64,000 nucleotides of DNA from positions 62,001 through 126,000 of the forward strand of contig NZ_BAWM01000013.1 in the NCBI RefSeq assembly GCF_000759675.1. The letters run 5' to 3'. How positions within the stretch are numbered: position 1 is the first letter of the stretch; the number at the start of each line of letters is the position of its first letter. The stretch comes from Neobacillus niacini (GTDB lineage: Bacteria > Bacillota > Bacilli > Bacillales > Cytobacillaceae). The notes beneath the pieces are model-generated. The model did no database searches, was not told where the DNA came from, and saw only the letters and a program-made list of their open reading frames with translations. The position numbers were made by a program, and so were the translations under genes. This document shows positions 44,072 through 52,881 of the stretch, piece by piece.

Positions 44072-44163
44072 CTTTTTACCAATCAATTTAGATTGATGAG
44101 TTTCCAATTTAAAAAAAGGTTTTTTTGATAAAACTCTAATTTACTAAGATTGGGGAGAAACAT

Positions 44164-45018
44164 TTGGTAAATTCAAAATTAATTTTAGTAGAGGGATTGC
44201 CTGGTTCCGGAAAATCCACAACGGCAAAAATTACGAATGATATAGTAAGAGAGTGGAACGTGGATACAAAGTTGTATCTTGAGGGGAATGTTGAACACCC
44301 GGCCGATTATGAAGGAGGCTCTTTCTTCTCAAAAACTGAATTTGCTGAGCTGTTAGAACAGTTTAGTGAAGTGGAGCACATTTTATTAAAACATGCCATT
44401 GAACGCTGTGATGGATTTGTGTTGTCCCAATATAAATTAAAAAAAGACCTTGAAGAAATAAAGATTCCAGATACTTTCTGGAAACAAATTTGGAATCATG
44501 ATATCTATGAGCTGCCACTCGAAAAGAACATTGAATTAATAACCGATAAATGGAAAAGGTTTGCTGAACAAGCAATGACAAGCGATCAAACTTTCATTTT
44601 CGAATGCTGCTTTATACAAAACCCGGTAACAATTGGGATGATAAAATATGGCGCTTCTCAGGAAGTGGTCATGAGTTACGTAAAGCAATTGGCAGACATC
44701 ATTGAACAGTTAAACCCTATTCTAATTTATGTTGATCAATATGATTTGTCCAGGTCCTTTACGAAGGCTGTTCAAGAAAGACCAAAAGAATGGTCCACTG
44801 GATTTATGGATTACTATAATAACCAAGGCTACGGAAAAATGCACGGTGCTCAAGGGATCGAAGGAACAATAGCTGTTTTAGAAGCAAGAAAACAACTAGA
44901 AACCTCCATTTTTAATGCATTAGATATAAAAAAGGTTAAAATTGATAATTCTCAGTTTGACATAGATTTTCACAAAAACCGAATCATGGAAGTATTCATG
45001 AATTTTGTAAAAATGTAA
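44164..45018 (+). CDS. P-loop kinase-like protein
   Basis: 284 aa. Walker A GLPGSGKSTT at the N-terminus, TFIFECCFIQNP as a likely Walker B-type strand, and PILIYVDQYDLSRSF. Similar proteins in Bacillus are annotated only as AAA-type or kinase-like. TTG start 44164 with GGGGAGA upstream. Substrate unknown. Confidence 0.75.
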   Translation: MVNSKLILVEGLPGSGKSTTAKITNDIVREWNVDTKLYLEGNVEHPADYEGGSFFSKTEFAELLEQFSEVEHILLKHAIERCDGFVLSQYKLKKDLEEIKIPDTFWKQIWNHDIYELPLEKNIELITDKWKRFAEQAMTSDQTFIFECCFIQNPVTIGMIKYGASQEVVMSYVKQLADIIEQLNPILIYVDQYDLSRSFTKAVQERPKEWSTGFMDYYNNQGYGKMHGAQGIEGTIAVLEARKQLETSIFNALDIKKVKIDNSQFDIDFHKNRIMEVFMNFVKM

Positions 45019-45030
45019 AACTTTTAATTG

Positions 45031-45062
45031 ATCAGGGTGCACTTTACCCCTGATTTTTTTCA
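45031..45062 (+). terminator. Intrinsic terminator
   Basis: ATCAGGG (45031-45037) and CCCTGAT (45048-45054), then seven T. Confidence 0.8.
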
Positions 45063-45172
45063 ACGTTGAGAAATTATTTTGTGGAAATAATTAGCATGGT
45101 TTGTTACTCCAAATAAAAATATAATGAAGATGGGTGAAGGGACAGAAAGCCATTCGCTTAGAGGAGTAGGAT

Positions 45173-45310
45173 ATGTTTTCAAGCATGAGCAACAAAGTTT
45201 TAATAGAAACATATAATAATGCAGTAAAGCTTAAACTAGACGTAGATTTTTTAAAACTGTTAGAGGAAGAAATAAATCGAAGAGGGATACAATCTGAAAA
45301 GGTAGAATGA
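45173..45310 (+). CDS. sda: Sda family sporulation checkpoint inhibitor (45 aa)
   Basis: MSNKVLIETYNNAVKLKLDVDF and LKLLEEEINRRGI match the two-helix Sda fold (B. subtilis Sda: LLIESYFKATEMNL, IELIENEIKRR). Sda binds the histidine-kinase dimerisation stalk of KinA and blocks sporulation when replication is perturbed. GAGGAG lies 6 nt before the ATG. A close 45-aa length and the conserved hydrophobic hairpin make the call fairly safe. No convincing DnaA boxes were found upstream, unlike the B. subtilis gene. Confidence 0.85.
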   Translation: MFSSMSNKVLIETYNNAVKLKLDVDFLKLLEEEINRRGIQSEKVE

Positions 45311-45638
45311 ATGGTATAAACCATCGCTCTATACTAAAGATTTCTTGTACCTTCTTCCAATCGTAATTAGGTTGTAATGTGATAAGATCAGCGAATGGCT
45401 TTTTGCTTTTCACTTCTATTATCAAGATTAAACGTCTATTAAATTTTCAAACTACTGATACTATTTAAAAAGCTAGGATAGCCTAGCTTTTTTTCTTTTG
45501 GTTATTTGAATAAGCAATTATTTCCCCTTATATATCACTCAATAGTTTTGTATAATTCTATATAATGAGAATTAGTAAATAAAATGTAGTGGTCAGAGCA
45601 AATCTGAAAATATCCTTTTGTAAAATGGAGTGCTGGAA
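45311..45638. other. Intergenic region with terminator
   Basis: AAAGCTAGG (45469-45477) and CCTAGCTTT (45482-45490) followed by T is a strong terminator, ~160 nt after sda. A minus-strand open frame over 45231-45425 has protein-like content but no ribosome site; not called. Nothing else seen. Confidence 0.55.
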
Positions 45639-46127
45639 ATGATAATAATACGTAACGTAACGATAAAAGATTTATCTGATCTTGTAATCATTGAACATCT
45701 TTGTTTCCCAACAGAAGAAGCAGCAACTGAAGAGGCGTTTAAACAACGAATTCGACTTATACCGGATAGTTTTTTTGTTGCGGAAGAAGGTGGTGTCATA
45801 GTGGGTTTAGTCAATGGTCCAGTGATTGAAACGGAATTTATTACTGATGATTTATTCGAAGAGATTAAGGAAAATCCAGCATTCGGCGGTCATCAAACGG
45901 TTTTAGGGGTTGCAGTTACTCCACATTTCCAAACAAGAGGAGTGGCAACAGCGTTATTAGTACATCTTGAAAAAGAAGCAAGATTAAAAAAACGTGAAAG
46001 TATTACACTAACTTGTAAAGAGGATTTAATCCGGTTTTATGAGAACTTAGGATATAAAAATAGAGGTGTTTCGAAATCGGAGCATGGTGGAGTAACTTGG
46101 TACAACATGAGTAAAAAATTGCAATAA
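45639..46127 (+). CDS. GNAT family N-acetyltransferase
   Basis: 162 aa. DLSDLVIIEHLCFPTEE, the strand HQTVLGVAVTPHFQTRGVATALL with its acetyl-CoA loop, and LIRFYENLGYKNRG resemble arylalkylamine-type acetyltransferases. ATG 45639 follows TGGAG; an in-frame GTG at 45630 overlaps it. Confidence 0.85.
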   Translation: MIIIRNVTIKDLSDLVIIEHLCFPTEEAATEEAFKQRIRLIPDSFFVAEEGGVIVGLVNGPVIETEFITDDLFEEIKENPAFGGHQTVLGVAVTPHFQTRGVATALLVHLEKEARLKKRESITLTCKEDLIRFYENLGYKNRGVSKSEHGGVTWYNMSKKLQ

Positions 46128-46140
46128 AGCAGTAAAGAAT

Positions 46141-46178
46141 AAAAAAGAACCTGAGCCCAAAAACTAAGGTTCTTTTTT
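46141..46178 (+). terminator. Intrinsic terminator
   Basis: AAAAAAGAACCT (46141-46152) pairs with AGGTTCTTTTTT (46167-46178). Confidence 0.82.
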
Positions 46179-46267
46179 ATACAGTCGACATATTCAGCAA
46201 AAGGTTTAGGATATGGTAGAATGGGTATTAATTGGAAATCATTTGTAAAAGTAAGGGAGAGATATCC

Positions 46268-46690
46268 ATGTACGAATTAAAAACAAAAGAAACAGACAAT
46301 AGTGTTATTGAGTTCATCGAACAGGTGGATAGCCCTAAAAAACGTGAGGACGCTTACAGATTATTGGATATCTTCACAGAGACCACTGGATTTGAAGCGC
46401 AAATGTGGGGACCAAGTATTATTGGTTTTGGATCCTATCATTACAAATATGAATCAGGTCATGAAGGTGACGCGCCATTAGTTGGCTTTTCTCCGAGAAA
46501 AGCAAAAATCAGCTTGTATTTTGCACCAGGTGACACGAAGCGGGAAGAATTATTAAACCAGTTTGGAAAACACACCACAGGGAAAGCGTGTGTGTACATT
46601 AATAAAGTAGCAGATATTGATGTAGATGTTTTAAAAGCATTAATTAATGAATCTGTATCCTTTTTACAAGAAATGTATCCTGCAAAATAA
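46268..46690 (+). CDS. DUF1801 domain protein
   Basis: 140 aa. WGPSIIGFGSYHYKYESG and KISLYFAPG are typical of the YdhG/YdeI-like DUF1801 fold. ATG 46268 follows AGGGAGAG; the open frame to 46232 lacks a ribosome site. Function unknown. Confidence 0.82.
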   Translation: MYELKTKETDNSVIEFIEQVDSPKKREDAYRLLDIFTETTGFEAQMWGPSIIGFGSYHYKYESGHEGDAPLVGFSPRKAKISLYFAPGDTKREELLNQFGKHTTGKACVYINKVADIDVDVLKALINESVSFLQEMYPAK

Positions 46691-46697
46691 CGCCAGT

Positions 46698-46748
46698 GAG
46701 TCCCTTATATTTACAATCGATTTGATTGCGAATAAGGGACTCTATTTC
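46698..46748 (+). terminator. Hairpin, probable terminator
   Basis: GAGTCCCTTA (46698-46707) and TAAGGGACTC (46733-46742) pair perfectly around a 25-nt loop. A second hairpin AACCATCC/GGATGGTT (46821-46849) precedes the end of the converging minus-strand gene. Confidence 0.6.
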
Positions 46749-46863
46749 AATTCTTGTAAGCTTGGATGGAGGATGAAATAAGAGTATGACCATACATACC
46801 GAAATAAAGAATTATTGCTTGGAAACCATCCTCTTGTTTGGATGGTTCCATTTATTAACATGA

Positions 46864-47700
46864 TCAAGGAAGCAATCCGGCTATCCCTAATAGTGATAGA
46901 ACAATTTCAAAAAGAATTAGAATCACAATAATCCATTCAACGAATAGTCCGCGGATCGAGTGACTGATTGTCGAAAATCCATCCATGATGTTATAGAGTA
47001 TTTCCGTTTTACTTTTCAAGATTTTATACCGATCATTCAACTCGAAAAACTCCAGCATCTTATCATAAAATTCACCTGCTGAACTGCTTGTCCAGGTGAT
47101 ATCAGGCTTATCAAGAATCATGATGTAAGCAAGAGTGTTATACTCGTGACGGATGATTTTTGCAGTCGTCCTTGCTAGTTCTTTATTGCCGATTCGCAGC
47201 TTGCCTTTCTCTAGTCGGTCAATCATCGTTTCAAGCTTATCGTTAATTTGTCCTAGCTGGTACTCCGTCTTTTCCAAAGCTACCGACTTTGCCAATACAG
47301 TAGAAATTAATTCAGGATAGTAACTCTCATATTCAGGAACAACAACATATTCGTCTGTTAACTCGATACTTTCGGTTTCTTTCATGTGTAGACTATAATC
47401 ATCGCTGTATCTGTCTGCGTTTTTGACATCAATTTCCGGCTCGAAGGAGTGGAGGTAATTCAAAAAATCGGTTATCTCATTCGGAGTTGAGTGATTAATG
47501 AATACAATGCTGCCGAAGGAAAAAACAAGTACCATTTGAGTCTCGTCGACTTTTTTGTATAGAATCGATTTTAAGATTTCACCTTTTAGAATTAACGGCT
47601 CTTCCCAGGTGAATTTCTTTGGTATCCCACAATGGACGGCGATTTTGTTTAAATCTATTTCATGGGTAATGGCAAAGGCTTTAAAGGTTAAATCTCTCAT
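46864..47700 (-). CDS. RMD1/YagE family (DUF155) membrane-anchored protein
   Basis: 278 aa. FSFGSIVFINHS in the N-terminal domain, a coiled-coil region (LGQINDKLETMIDRLEKGKL), conserved MLEFFELNDRYKILKSKTEIL and a C-terminal TM helix (EWIIVILILFEIVLSLLGI) define the DUF155 family. Start ATG at 47700 with GAGTGGTG upstream; the open frame to 47739 lacks one. Function in bacteria unknown. Confidence 0.87.
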   Translation of the reverse strand: MRDLTFKAFAITHEIDLNKIAVHCGIPKKFTWEEPLILKGEILKSILYKKVDETQMVLVFSFGSIVFINHSTPNEITDFLNYLHSFEPEIDVKNADRYSDDYSLHMKETESIELTDEYVVVPEYESYYPELISTVLAKSVALEKTEYQLGQINDKLETMIDRLEKGKLRIGNKELARTTAKIIRHEYNTLAYIMILDKPDITWTSSSAGEFYDKMLEFFELNDRYKILKSKTEILYNIMDGFSTISHSIRGLFVEWIIVILILFEIVLSLLGIAGLLP

Positions 47701-47828
47701 ATTCACCACTCTTTTCTTTTTTCTTAGTATATGAACCATGCAGTTAAATTAATGAAGGATATGTGAAAACAATAGAGAATAAATTAAGAGATACACGAAT
47801 TAAAATGAATTTGTAAGGAGAAATATTA

Positions 47829-48284
47829 ATGACTCATACGGAATTTGTTTACGTTATCTACATTGCGACTGCACCTGAAAAGCTTTGGGAAGCTTTGACA
47901 AGCAGCGAATACACAGAAAAATACTTCTTTGGCAGCAGTATTAAATCCGATTGGCAAGAAGGATCAGAAATCACTTATTCACGAAATGGACATGTAAGTG
48001 ATTATGGAAAAATAATAAAATGTGAACCGTTTCAAGAACTCTCATTTACATGGACTTATGTGGGAGATGGATGGGAGGGGAAGCAGCCATCGAAAGTTAC
48101 GTTCCAATTGAAACCTTTGGATGCAACTGTAAAATTGACGTTAAGGCATGAAAACCTACAACCGGGTGATTTAGTGGATAAAGACGATACTTTTGAAGGT
48201 TTAAACAATGGCTGGCCAGCGATTTTAAGCAATTTGAAAAGCCTTCTAGAAACCGGAAAAACTTTGCCTGCTGTTTCAATATAG
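47829..48284 (+). CDS. SRPBCC/AHSA1-type protein
   Basis: 151 aa. IATAPEKLWEALTSSEYTEKYFFG and EGSEITYSRNG..GKIIKCEPFQELSFTW are the START-like AHSA1 core seen in many Bacillus stress genes. RBS AAGGAGA. Ligand unknown. Confidence 0.85.
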   Translation: MTHTEFVYVIYIATAPEKLWEALTSSEYTEKYFFGSSIKSDWQEGSEITYSRNGHVSDYGKIIKCEPFQELSFTWTYVGDGWEGKQPSKVTFQLKPLDATVKLTLRHENLQPGDLVDKDDTFEGLNNGWPAILSNLKSLLETGKTLPAVSI

Positions 48285-48400
48285 AGATACTTAAAAGTTT
48301 GCAGAGAAACATCGCTTTTTTAAATAAAGTTTTTTCAATTGAAAACAAATGTAATACTTTCTCCTTATTGTTAAATAATAAGAAAAAAGGAGAGATGATT

Positions 48401-48535
48401 ATGGACAATATAAAAGAATATATCGCAGCAGACTTATCGTCAAATTTAGTTAGTGAAATCAAATCACTGGAAGAAAAATTAAGCGAACAAGCGCATAAAG
48501 AAGTTGTTGTTATTGCATACGAAAAAGGCAATTAA
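48401..48535 (+). CDS. Small hypothetical protein (44 aa)
   Basis: ATG 48401 behind AAAAGGAGAG. The product (DNIKEYIAADLSSNLVSEI, KSLEEKLSEQAHKEVVVIAYEK) is a predicted amphipathic helical hairpin. A terminator lies right after it, and a gene-like ribosome site supports it. Not recognised. Confidence 0.65.
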   Translation: MDNIKEYIAADLSSNLVSEIKSLEEKLSEQAHKEVVVIAYEKGN

Positions 48536-48544
48536 TAATTAAAA

Positions 48545-48575
48545 AAGAGCCGTTAAACAACGGCTCTAACTTTAT
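48545..48575. terminator. Bidirectional terminator
   Basis: AGAGCCGTT and AACGGCTCT (48546-48567) with a 4-nt loop, between convergent genes. Confidence 0.82.
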
Positions 48576-49267
48576 TTTGCAAATACATGATTTCCAATTG
48601 TCTTTACTACTTCACGAGTAGTTATCCATTTATCTGTTGCGATTTCTGGATTATAAAAATAAATGCTATCATTTAAACGATCTTGTCGTGTTAATGCTTC
48701 TTCAACTGCTCGAATCGCTTCATCTGACGCGGGATTATTTATTTCACCATTTTGGACTGGTGAAAAGGCATAAGCTTTGCCAACAACTTCGTTTATCACT
48801 TCTGTAATGGTATTTGGAAATTCAGGTGAATCAACTCGGTTTAATACAACAGTTGCAACAGCAACTTTTCCTTCATAGGATTCGCCTTTTGCTTCTGCTT
48901 CTACTAATCTCGCAAATAAGTCTTTCTCTTCATTTGAAATAGATACAGCTGGTGTTTCTGGAGTTTCTATTTCAGGCTCAGTTGTTTGAGGTTCAGAAAT
49001 TGGTGTTTCTTCCACATTAGTTTCTGAAGATTCGATAGCTAAGACTTTCGGTTTATATGGAATGAATTCCTTTTCGTCATTGTAATCATTATTTTCTTGT
49101 TTCATTTCATTCATGATCGGACCAGATGCTTGTCCAATTTCAGAAAGGCTGTCTGCTTTTACAACTTCATACTGGGTAATGGCTTCAACCGTAGAATTGT
49201 GTATTCCAATAAAAGCAAATGTAGCTACACAAGCTACCGCAACCTTTTTTAAATTAGTGTTTTTCAT
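48572..49267 (-). CDS. SleB/CwlJ-type cell wall hydrolase
   Basis: 231 aa. Signal peptide to about residue 29, a Pro/Glu/Thr-rich linker (~60-110), then Hydrolase_2 domain with putative catalytic Glu in LFARLVEAEAKGES and VATVVLNRVDSPEFPNTITEV, then AFSPVQNG. The family contains spore-cortex lytic enzymes (lytic transglycosylases); with a Sec signal and no spore-coat features it may act on the vegetative wall. RBS AGGAGG. Confidence 0.88.
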   Translation of the reverse strand: MKNTNLKKVAVACVATFAFIGIHNSTVEAITQYEVVKADSLSEIGQASGPIMNEMKQENNDYNDEKEFIPYKPKVLAIESSETNVEETPISEPQTTEPEIETPETPAVSISNEEKDLFARLVEAEAKGESYEGKVAVATVVLNRVDSPEFPNTITEVINEVVGKAYAFSPVQNGEINNPASDEAIRAVEEALTRQDRLNDSIYFYNPEIATDKWITTREVVKTIGNHVFAK

Positions 49268-49583
49268 GTGTGCTACCTCCTGATGTTTTGTATGCTATAA
49301 CACTAACATGAGCAAACACATGTTATACAGAACGATAACGTTACATTTCTTTATAGTTTGATGAACAACATTACATCTGAAGTGACAATATGACATTATT
49401 CCTATTTCCCTGTCATATTCGACCCAATTTTACGGTATAGAGGAAAGTTTTGTATAAGCAATATGGAGGAGAGTGAATTTTTAATAATTATTTCTATAAT
49501 CTAATATTTCGGAAATGAAAATAAATGAGCATTGTGATACTATTACCATATTAAATGTATCAATATAATGGAGATGGATTTGC
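49268..49583. other. Divergent promoter region with an inverted repeat
   Basis: TAACATG (49304-49310) and CATGTTA (49319-49325) are a perfect 7-bp inverted repeat with an 8-nt spacer between the hydrolase and MFS genes, possibly an operator. No gene. Confidence 0.4.
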
Positions 49584-50792
49584 GTGCTAATTTGGAAGCG
49601 TAATTTGTGGGTGCTTTGGATAGGGGTTTTTTTCGTATCAGCAAGTTTTTCCATGGTTATCCCGTTTTTGCCTATATTCCTACTTCAAATTGGTGTGCAT
49701 GAACACACAGAAGTTTGGTCAGGTTTGTTGTTTAGTGCTGCTTTTTTCGCAGGAGCGATTGCTTCACCGTTTTGGGGGAGAGTAGCAGATAAATATGGAA
49801 GAAAGCCGTTGTTAATCCGAGCAGGATTAGCTCTTTTTGTTGTCTATACGTTAACAGCTTTTGTAACAAATCCGTATCAGCTGTTAGGTTTACGTATTAT
49901 GCAAGGTTTGTTAAGTGGATTCATACCAGGAGCCATCGCCTTAGTTGGTACCAATACACCAAGCAATAAAGTAGGATACGCTCTATCGATGATATCCTCA
50001 GCTTCTGCGTCAGGTGGCATTGTTGGACCGCTGTTAGGAGGGGGAATTGCTTCGTTAGTGGGGAATCGAGTGGCGTTTGGCAGTGCAGGAATGTTCGCGC
50101 TCATTTCCACACTCCTTGTTATCTTTTGGGTGACGGAAGAAAACTTCACTCCTAGTAAAGAGAAGGGCTCGATAATGAATGATTTTAAAGTCGCAGCGTC
50201 AAATCGTTCATTAATGCTGGTACTCGCATTAACCGCGATCACATCGGGTTCTGTCATGACCATTGAACCAGTTTTACCATTATATATAGTAGATCTTGGT
50301 GGTTCATCCCAGCATGCTTCGTTACTTGCAGGAATCGTTTTCTCACTTCCTGGTATTGCTAGTGTCATTTTTGCACCTTTGTGGGGAAAATGGGCTGACA
50401 AAGTCGGTTTCCAAAAGGTCTTATTCATCGGGCTAATGGGTGGGGGAATCGGAACCATCGCCCAAATTGTCTTCAGTAATATTTGGGGATTCTCTATTAC
50501 TCGGTTCATTTTCGGTATCTTTTTCTGTGCCGTATTCCCTGCATTAAATGGACTAGTTGTAAGGTCAACACCAAAAGAATTCCGCGGGCGAGCGTTTGGT
50601 TTACACCAAACCTCTAATCAAATAGGCGGGATGATTGGACCGATTATTGGAGGAATCCTTGGTGGTATTTTTCCGGTTCAAACGGTGTTTGTTGTTACAG
50701 GTTTCTTACTCCTAGCCGCAACAGGTATGGCTTATTTGCACGCAAATGACTTAAATCGCGATTTTAAAACAAAAGTCGTTTCTGAAAAGTAA
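49584..50792 (+). CDS. MFS multidrug efflux transporter
   Basis: 402 aa, twelve TM helices. FWGRVADKYGRKP is the loop 2-3 DHA1 signature, with GPLLGGGIASLVG (antiporter motif C, helix 5) and LWGKWADKVGFQ in the second half. GTG start. Resembles tetracycline/quinolone-type exporters; substrate not shown. Confidence 0.88.
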   Translation: MLIWKRNLWVLWIGVFFVSASFSMVIPFLPIFLLQIGVHEHTEVWSGLLFSAAFFAGAIASPFWGRVADKYGRKPLLIRAGLALFVVYTLTAFVTNPYQLLGLRIMQGLLSGFIPGAIALVGTNTPSNKVGYALSMISSASASGGIVGPLLGGGIASLVGNRVAFGSAGMFALISTLLVIFWVTEENFTPSKEKGSIMNDFKVAASNRSLMLVLALTAITSGSVMTIEPVLPLYIVDLGGSSQHASLLAGIVFSLPGIASVIFAPLWGKWADKVGFQKVLFIGLMGGGIGTIAQIVFSNIWGFSITRFIFGIFFCAVFPALNGLVVRSTPKEFRGRAFGLHQTSNQIGGMIGPIIGGILGGIFPVQTVFVVTGFLLLAATGMAYLHANDLNRDFKTKVVSEK

Positions 50793-50794
50793 CA

Positions 50795-51265
50795 TTAAAA
50801 AGGATATAAATAGTATGTAATTAAGCCAACCATGATTCCCGTAATAGCTCCAAAAAAGACTTCTGTTGGTTGATGACCTAATAATTCTTTTAGTTTTTCT
50901 CTAGACTCCGGTTTCTTTAAATTGGGGTCTTTTAGCGTTTCAATCAGACTGTTAAAATCAGCTAACAATGTGTTTAGTATTTCCGCATGATAACCAGCAT
51001 GCCTTCGAACACCCATCGCATCGTGCATAACGATCGCGGATACCACAACGCAAATAGCAAACTCATTTGACATAAAACCTGACATTAATCCAATTACTGT
51101 AGTCAATGAAACAATCATTGCAGTATGTGAACTCGGCATTCCGCCAGTGCTAAACATCAAATTCCATCTTAATTCCTTTGATGCTAAAAAATGTATCGGT
51201 ATTTTTACGAATTGGGCAATGAACATCCCTAAAAATGCAGCTAATATCGGACAGGATAAAAACAT
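50795..51265 (-). CDS. yuiD: YuiD-type PAP2-related membrane protein
   Basis: 156 aa, four TM helices. GGMPSSHTAMIVSLTTVIG and AIVMHDAMGVRRHAGYHAEIL match the YuiD (acid phosphatase/vanadium haloperoxidase-related) family, and HQPTEVFFGAITG follows. ATG at 51265 follows AAGGAGGTGG; the earlier ATG at 51289 does not. Ends 2 nt from the converging MFS gene with no terminator between. Confidence 0.9.
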   Translation of the reverse strand: MFLSCPILAAFLGMFIAQFVKIPIHFLASKELRWNLMFSTGGMPSSHTAMIVSLTTVIGLMSGFMSNEFAICVVVSAIVMHDAMGVRRHAGYHAEILNTLLADFNSLIETLKDPNLKKPESREKLKELLGHQPTEVFFGAITGIMVGLITYYLYPF

Positions 51266-51391
51266 TATAACCACCTCCTTATTTATCATATCAAAAAGAA
51301 ACCCTAAATAACCGGAAGATTTTTAAAGAAAATGGAAGTATTGTGATAATATATGTATTGGATAAACCTAGGGTTTGGAGATGTAAAATAA

Positions 51392-51925
51392 ATGATTATA
51401 ATACGGCAAGAACAGCCAACAGATTATAGAAATACAGAAAATGTTGTAAAAAACGCATTTTCAACTGTTGAGATTAGTGATAAAAAAGAGCATGAACTCG
51501 TGTCTCGTTTGCGGAAATCAGAAGCATTTATTCCTGAGTTATCTTTCGTTGCCGTTAGTGAAGATACCAATGAAATCTTGGCTCATATACTATTAACTAA
51601 AATCAAAATCAAAAATGACCACCTCTCTGTGGAATCACTTGCTTTGGCTCCTGTTTCTGTATTGCCTGAGTATCAAAATAAGGGCATCGGAAAATCATTA
51701 ATTCTAGAATCTTTGAAGATAGCGAAGGCAGTCGGCTACCAATCGGTTGTGGTCCTAGGACACCCGGATTATTATCCAAAATTCGGGTTCAAACCAACAT
51801 CACAGTGGGGAATTCGACTACCTTTTGACGTATCAGAAAAATATTTCATGGCATTAGAGCTGGAAGATCGTGCTCTTGAGAATGTTGATGGAATCGTTGA
51901 ATACTCACGTGCATTTTTTGAATAA
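51392..51925 (+). CDS. YhbS-like GNAT N-acetyltransferase
   Basis: 177 aa. RQEQPTDYRNTENVVKNAFST, SLALAPVSVLPEYQNKGIGKSLI and VVVLGHPDYYPKFGFKP are the YhbS hallmarks. RBS TTGGAGATG. Substrate unknown. Confidence 0.88.
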   Translation: MIIIRQEQPTDYRNTENVVKNAFSTVEISDKKEHELVSRLRKSEAFIPELSFVAVSEDTNEILAHILLTKIKIKNDHLSVESLALAPVSVLPEYQNKGIGKSLILESLKIAKAVGYQSVVVLGHPDYYPKFGFKPTSQWGIRLPFDVSEKYFMALELEDRALENVDGIVEYSRAFFE

Positions 51926-51934
51926 AAATAAAGA

Positions 51935-51972
51935 AGTAAGAGTGGCTACATGGTCACTCTTACTTTTTTTTG
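51935..51972 (+). terminator. Intrinsic terminator
   Basis: AAGTAAGAGTG (51935-51945) and CACTCTTACTT (51955-51965), then T. A short in-frame trace (EEIVPEEVVEARLGNNPGRI, stop near 52067) follows it and may be a gene remnant. Confidence 0.85.
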
Positions 51973-52063
51973 TGAATTCTTGTCTAGGCTTGAACAGCCA
52001 AGAAGAGATCGTGCCTGAAGAAGTAGTTGAAGCAAGATTAGGTAACAATCCCGGCAGGATTCT

Positions 52064-52321
52064 CTAACTAAATGATTCTATAGTTTCTATTATTTTTTTT
52101 AGTGCTTCACGATCGTCGGAACCAGATGCTTCTAAATTAATTTCTGCATTGTTGGGGATGGCTAGAGATAAAACGCCCATTATTGATTTACAATTAACTT
52201 TATGTCCATTGTAGGTAAGATAAATATCAGATTCAAATTGAGAAGATACCTGGACCAATTGGTTAATCGCACGACTGTCTAAACCAGCATTGCTTTTAAG
52301 CTGAATTGTCTTAAGTACCAT
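52064..52321 (-). CDS. HPr/Crh-like phosphocarrier paralogue lacking His15
   Basis: 85 aa, aligning end to end with HPr. Residue 15, the His phosphorylated by enzyme I, is Asp (AGLDSRA), while Ser46 and its context (NCKSIMGVLSL) are intact. Arg17 is kept and Pro18 is Ala. HPr proteins lacking His15 cannot carry sugar phosphate but can still be phosphorylated on Ser46 by HPrK; B. subtilis Crh has Gln15 and acts with CcpA. So a regulatory, not transport, role is likely. RBS AGGAGG. Confidence 0.9.
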   Translation of the reverse strand: MVLKTIQLKSNAGLDSRAINQLVQVSSQFESDIYLTYNGHKVNCKSIMGVLSLAIPNNAEINLEASGSDDREALKKIIETIESFS

Positions 52322-52450
52322 TTGAGGAAATCCTCCTTATCATTCTGATTAAATTACATTCTTTTATGTATGAAAGATAATATTGAAATATGATTCATTT
52401 CATTTTTTTTAAAATGATTGTGACCGAACTTCGGAAATAAAAGTGGACAT

Positions 52451-52535
52451 GGTCACTCCAAGCGGTCTGGAGTGACCGAAAACCAAACCTAAAAGCAAAA
52501 ACGGTCACTCCAGCATTAACCTGGGGTGACCGTTT
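52451..52535. repeat. Intergenic 52-bp-spaced hairpin pair (family B)
   Basis: GGTCACTCCA/TGGAGTGACC (52451-52477) and AAACGGTCACTCCAG/CTGGGGTGACCGTTT (52499-52535) are two hairpins whose GGTCACTCC cores lie 52 bp apart. The second could act as a terminator facing the glutaredoxin gene. Confidence 0.8.
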
Positions 52536-52545
52536 CTTGTTTAAC

Positions 52546-52788
52546 TTATATTTCTAGAATTTTTTCTAATTTTTCTTGGTCAAAGCCGAAAACAACCTCT
52601 GATCCATTTTCATCCTCTATTACAGTAGCAGGTGTCGCTGATGCACCTAATCCTACAATTTCATCTAGGTATTGAGGATTTTCTCTGATATTTTTCTCTT
52701 CAAAATCAATACCATTATCTTTTAACCAGAGTTTTTCAGCTGTACACGGACCACAACCTTCTTGTGTGTATATCACTACCTTGCGCAT
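52546..52788 (-). CDS. Glutaredoxin/NrdH-type thiol redox protein
   Basis: 80 aa thioredoxin fold. Active site CGPC (residues 12-15), cis-Pro in SATPATVIE and GFDQEKLEKIL at the end. RBS GGAGGAATAT. Unlike the usual CPYC glutaredoxin site, CGPC is thioredoxin-like. Confidence 0.88.
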   Translation of the reverse strand: MRKVVIYTQEGCGPCTAEKLWLKDNGIDFEEKNIRENPQYLDEIVGLGASATPATVIEDENGSEVVFGFDQEKLEKILEI

Positions 52789-52881
52789 TTATATTCCTCC
52801 TTTGTTCAACATACTTACATCTTAAACCATTTCATTTAATAAAGTCTCATGTCATGCTTCCATTTATAAGTGAATAGTAAA

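Noticed and set aside
45231..45425. Minus-strand ORF beginning MIIEVKSKKPFADLITLQ opposite sda
   Set aside because: No ribosome binding site, unusual TTG start and overlap with sda in antisense; kept as intergenic.
51994..52067. Protein-like tail EEIVPEEVVEARLGNN
   Set aside because: No start or family; too short to call, mentioned under the adjacent terminator.
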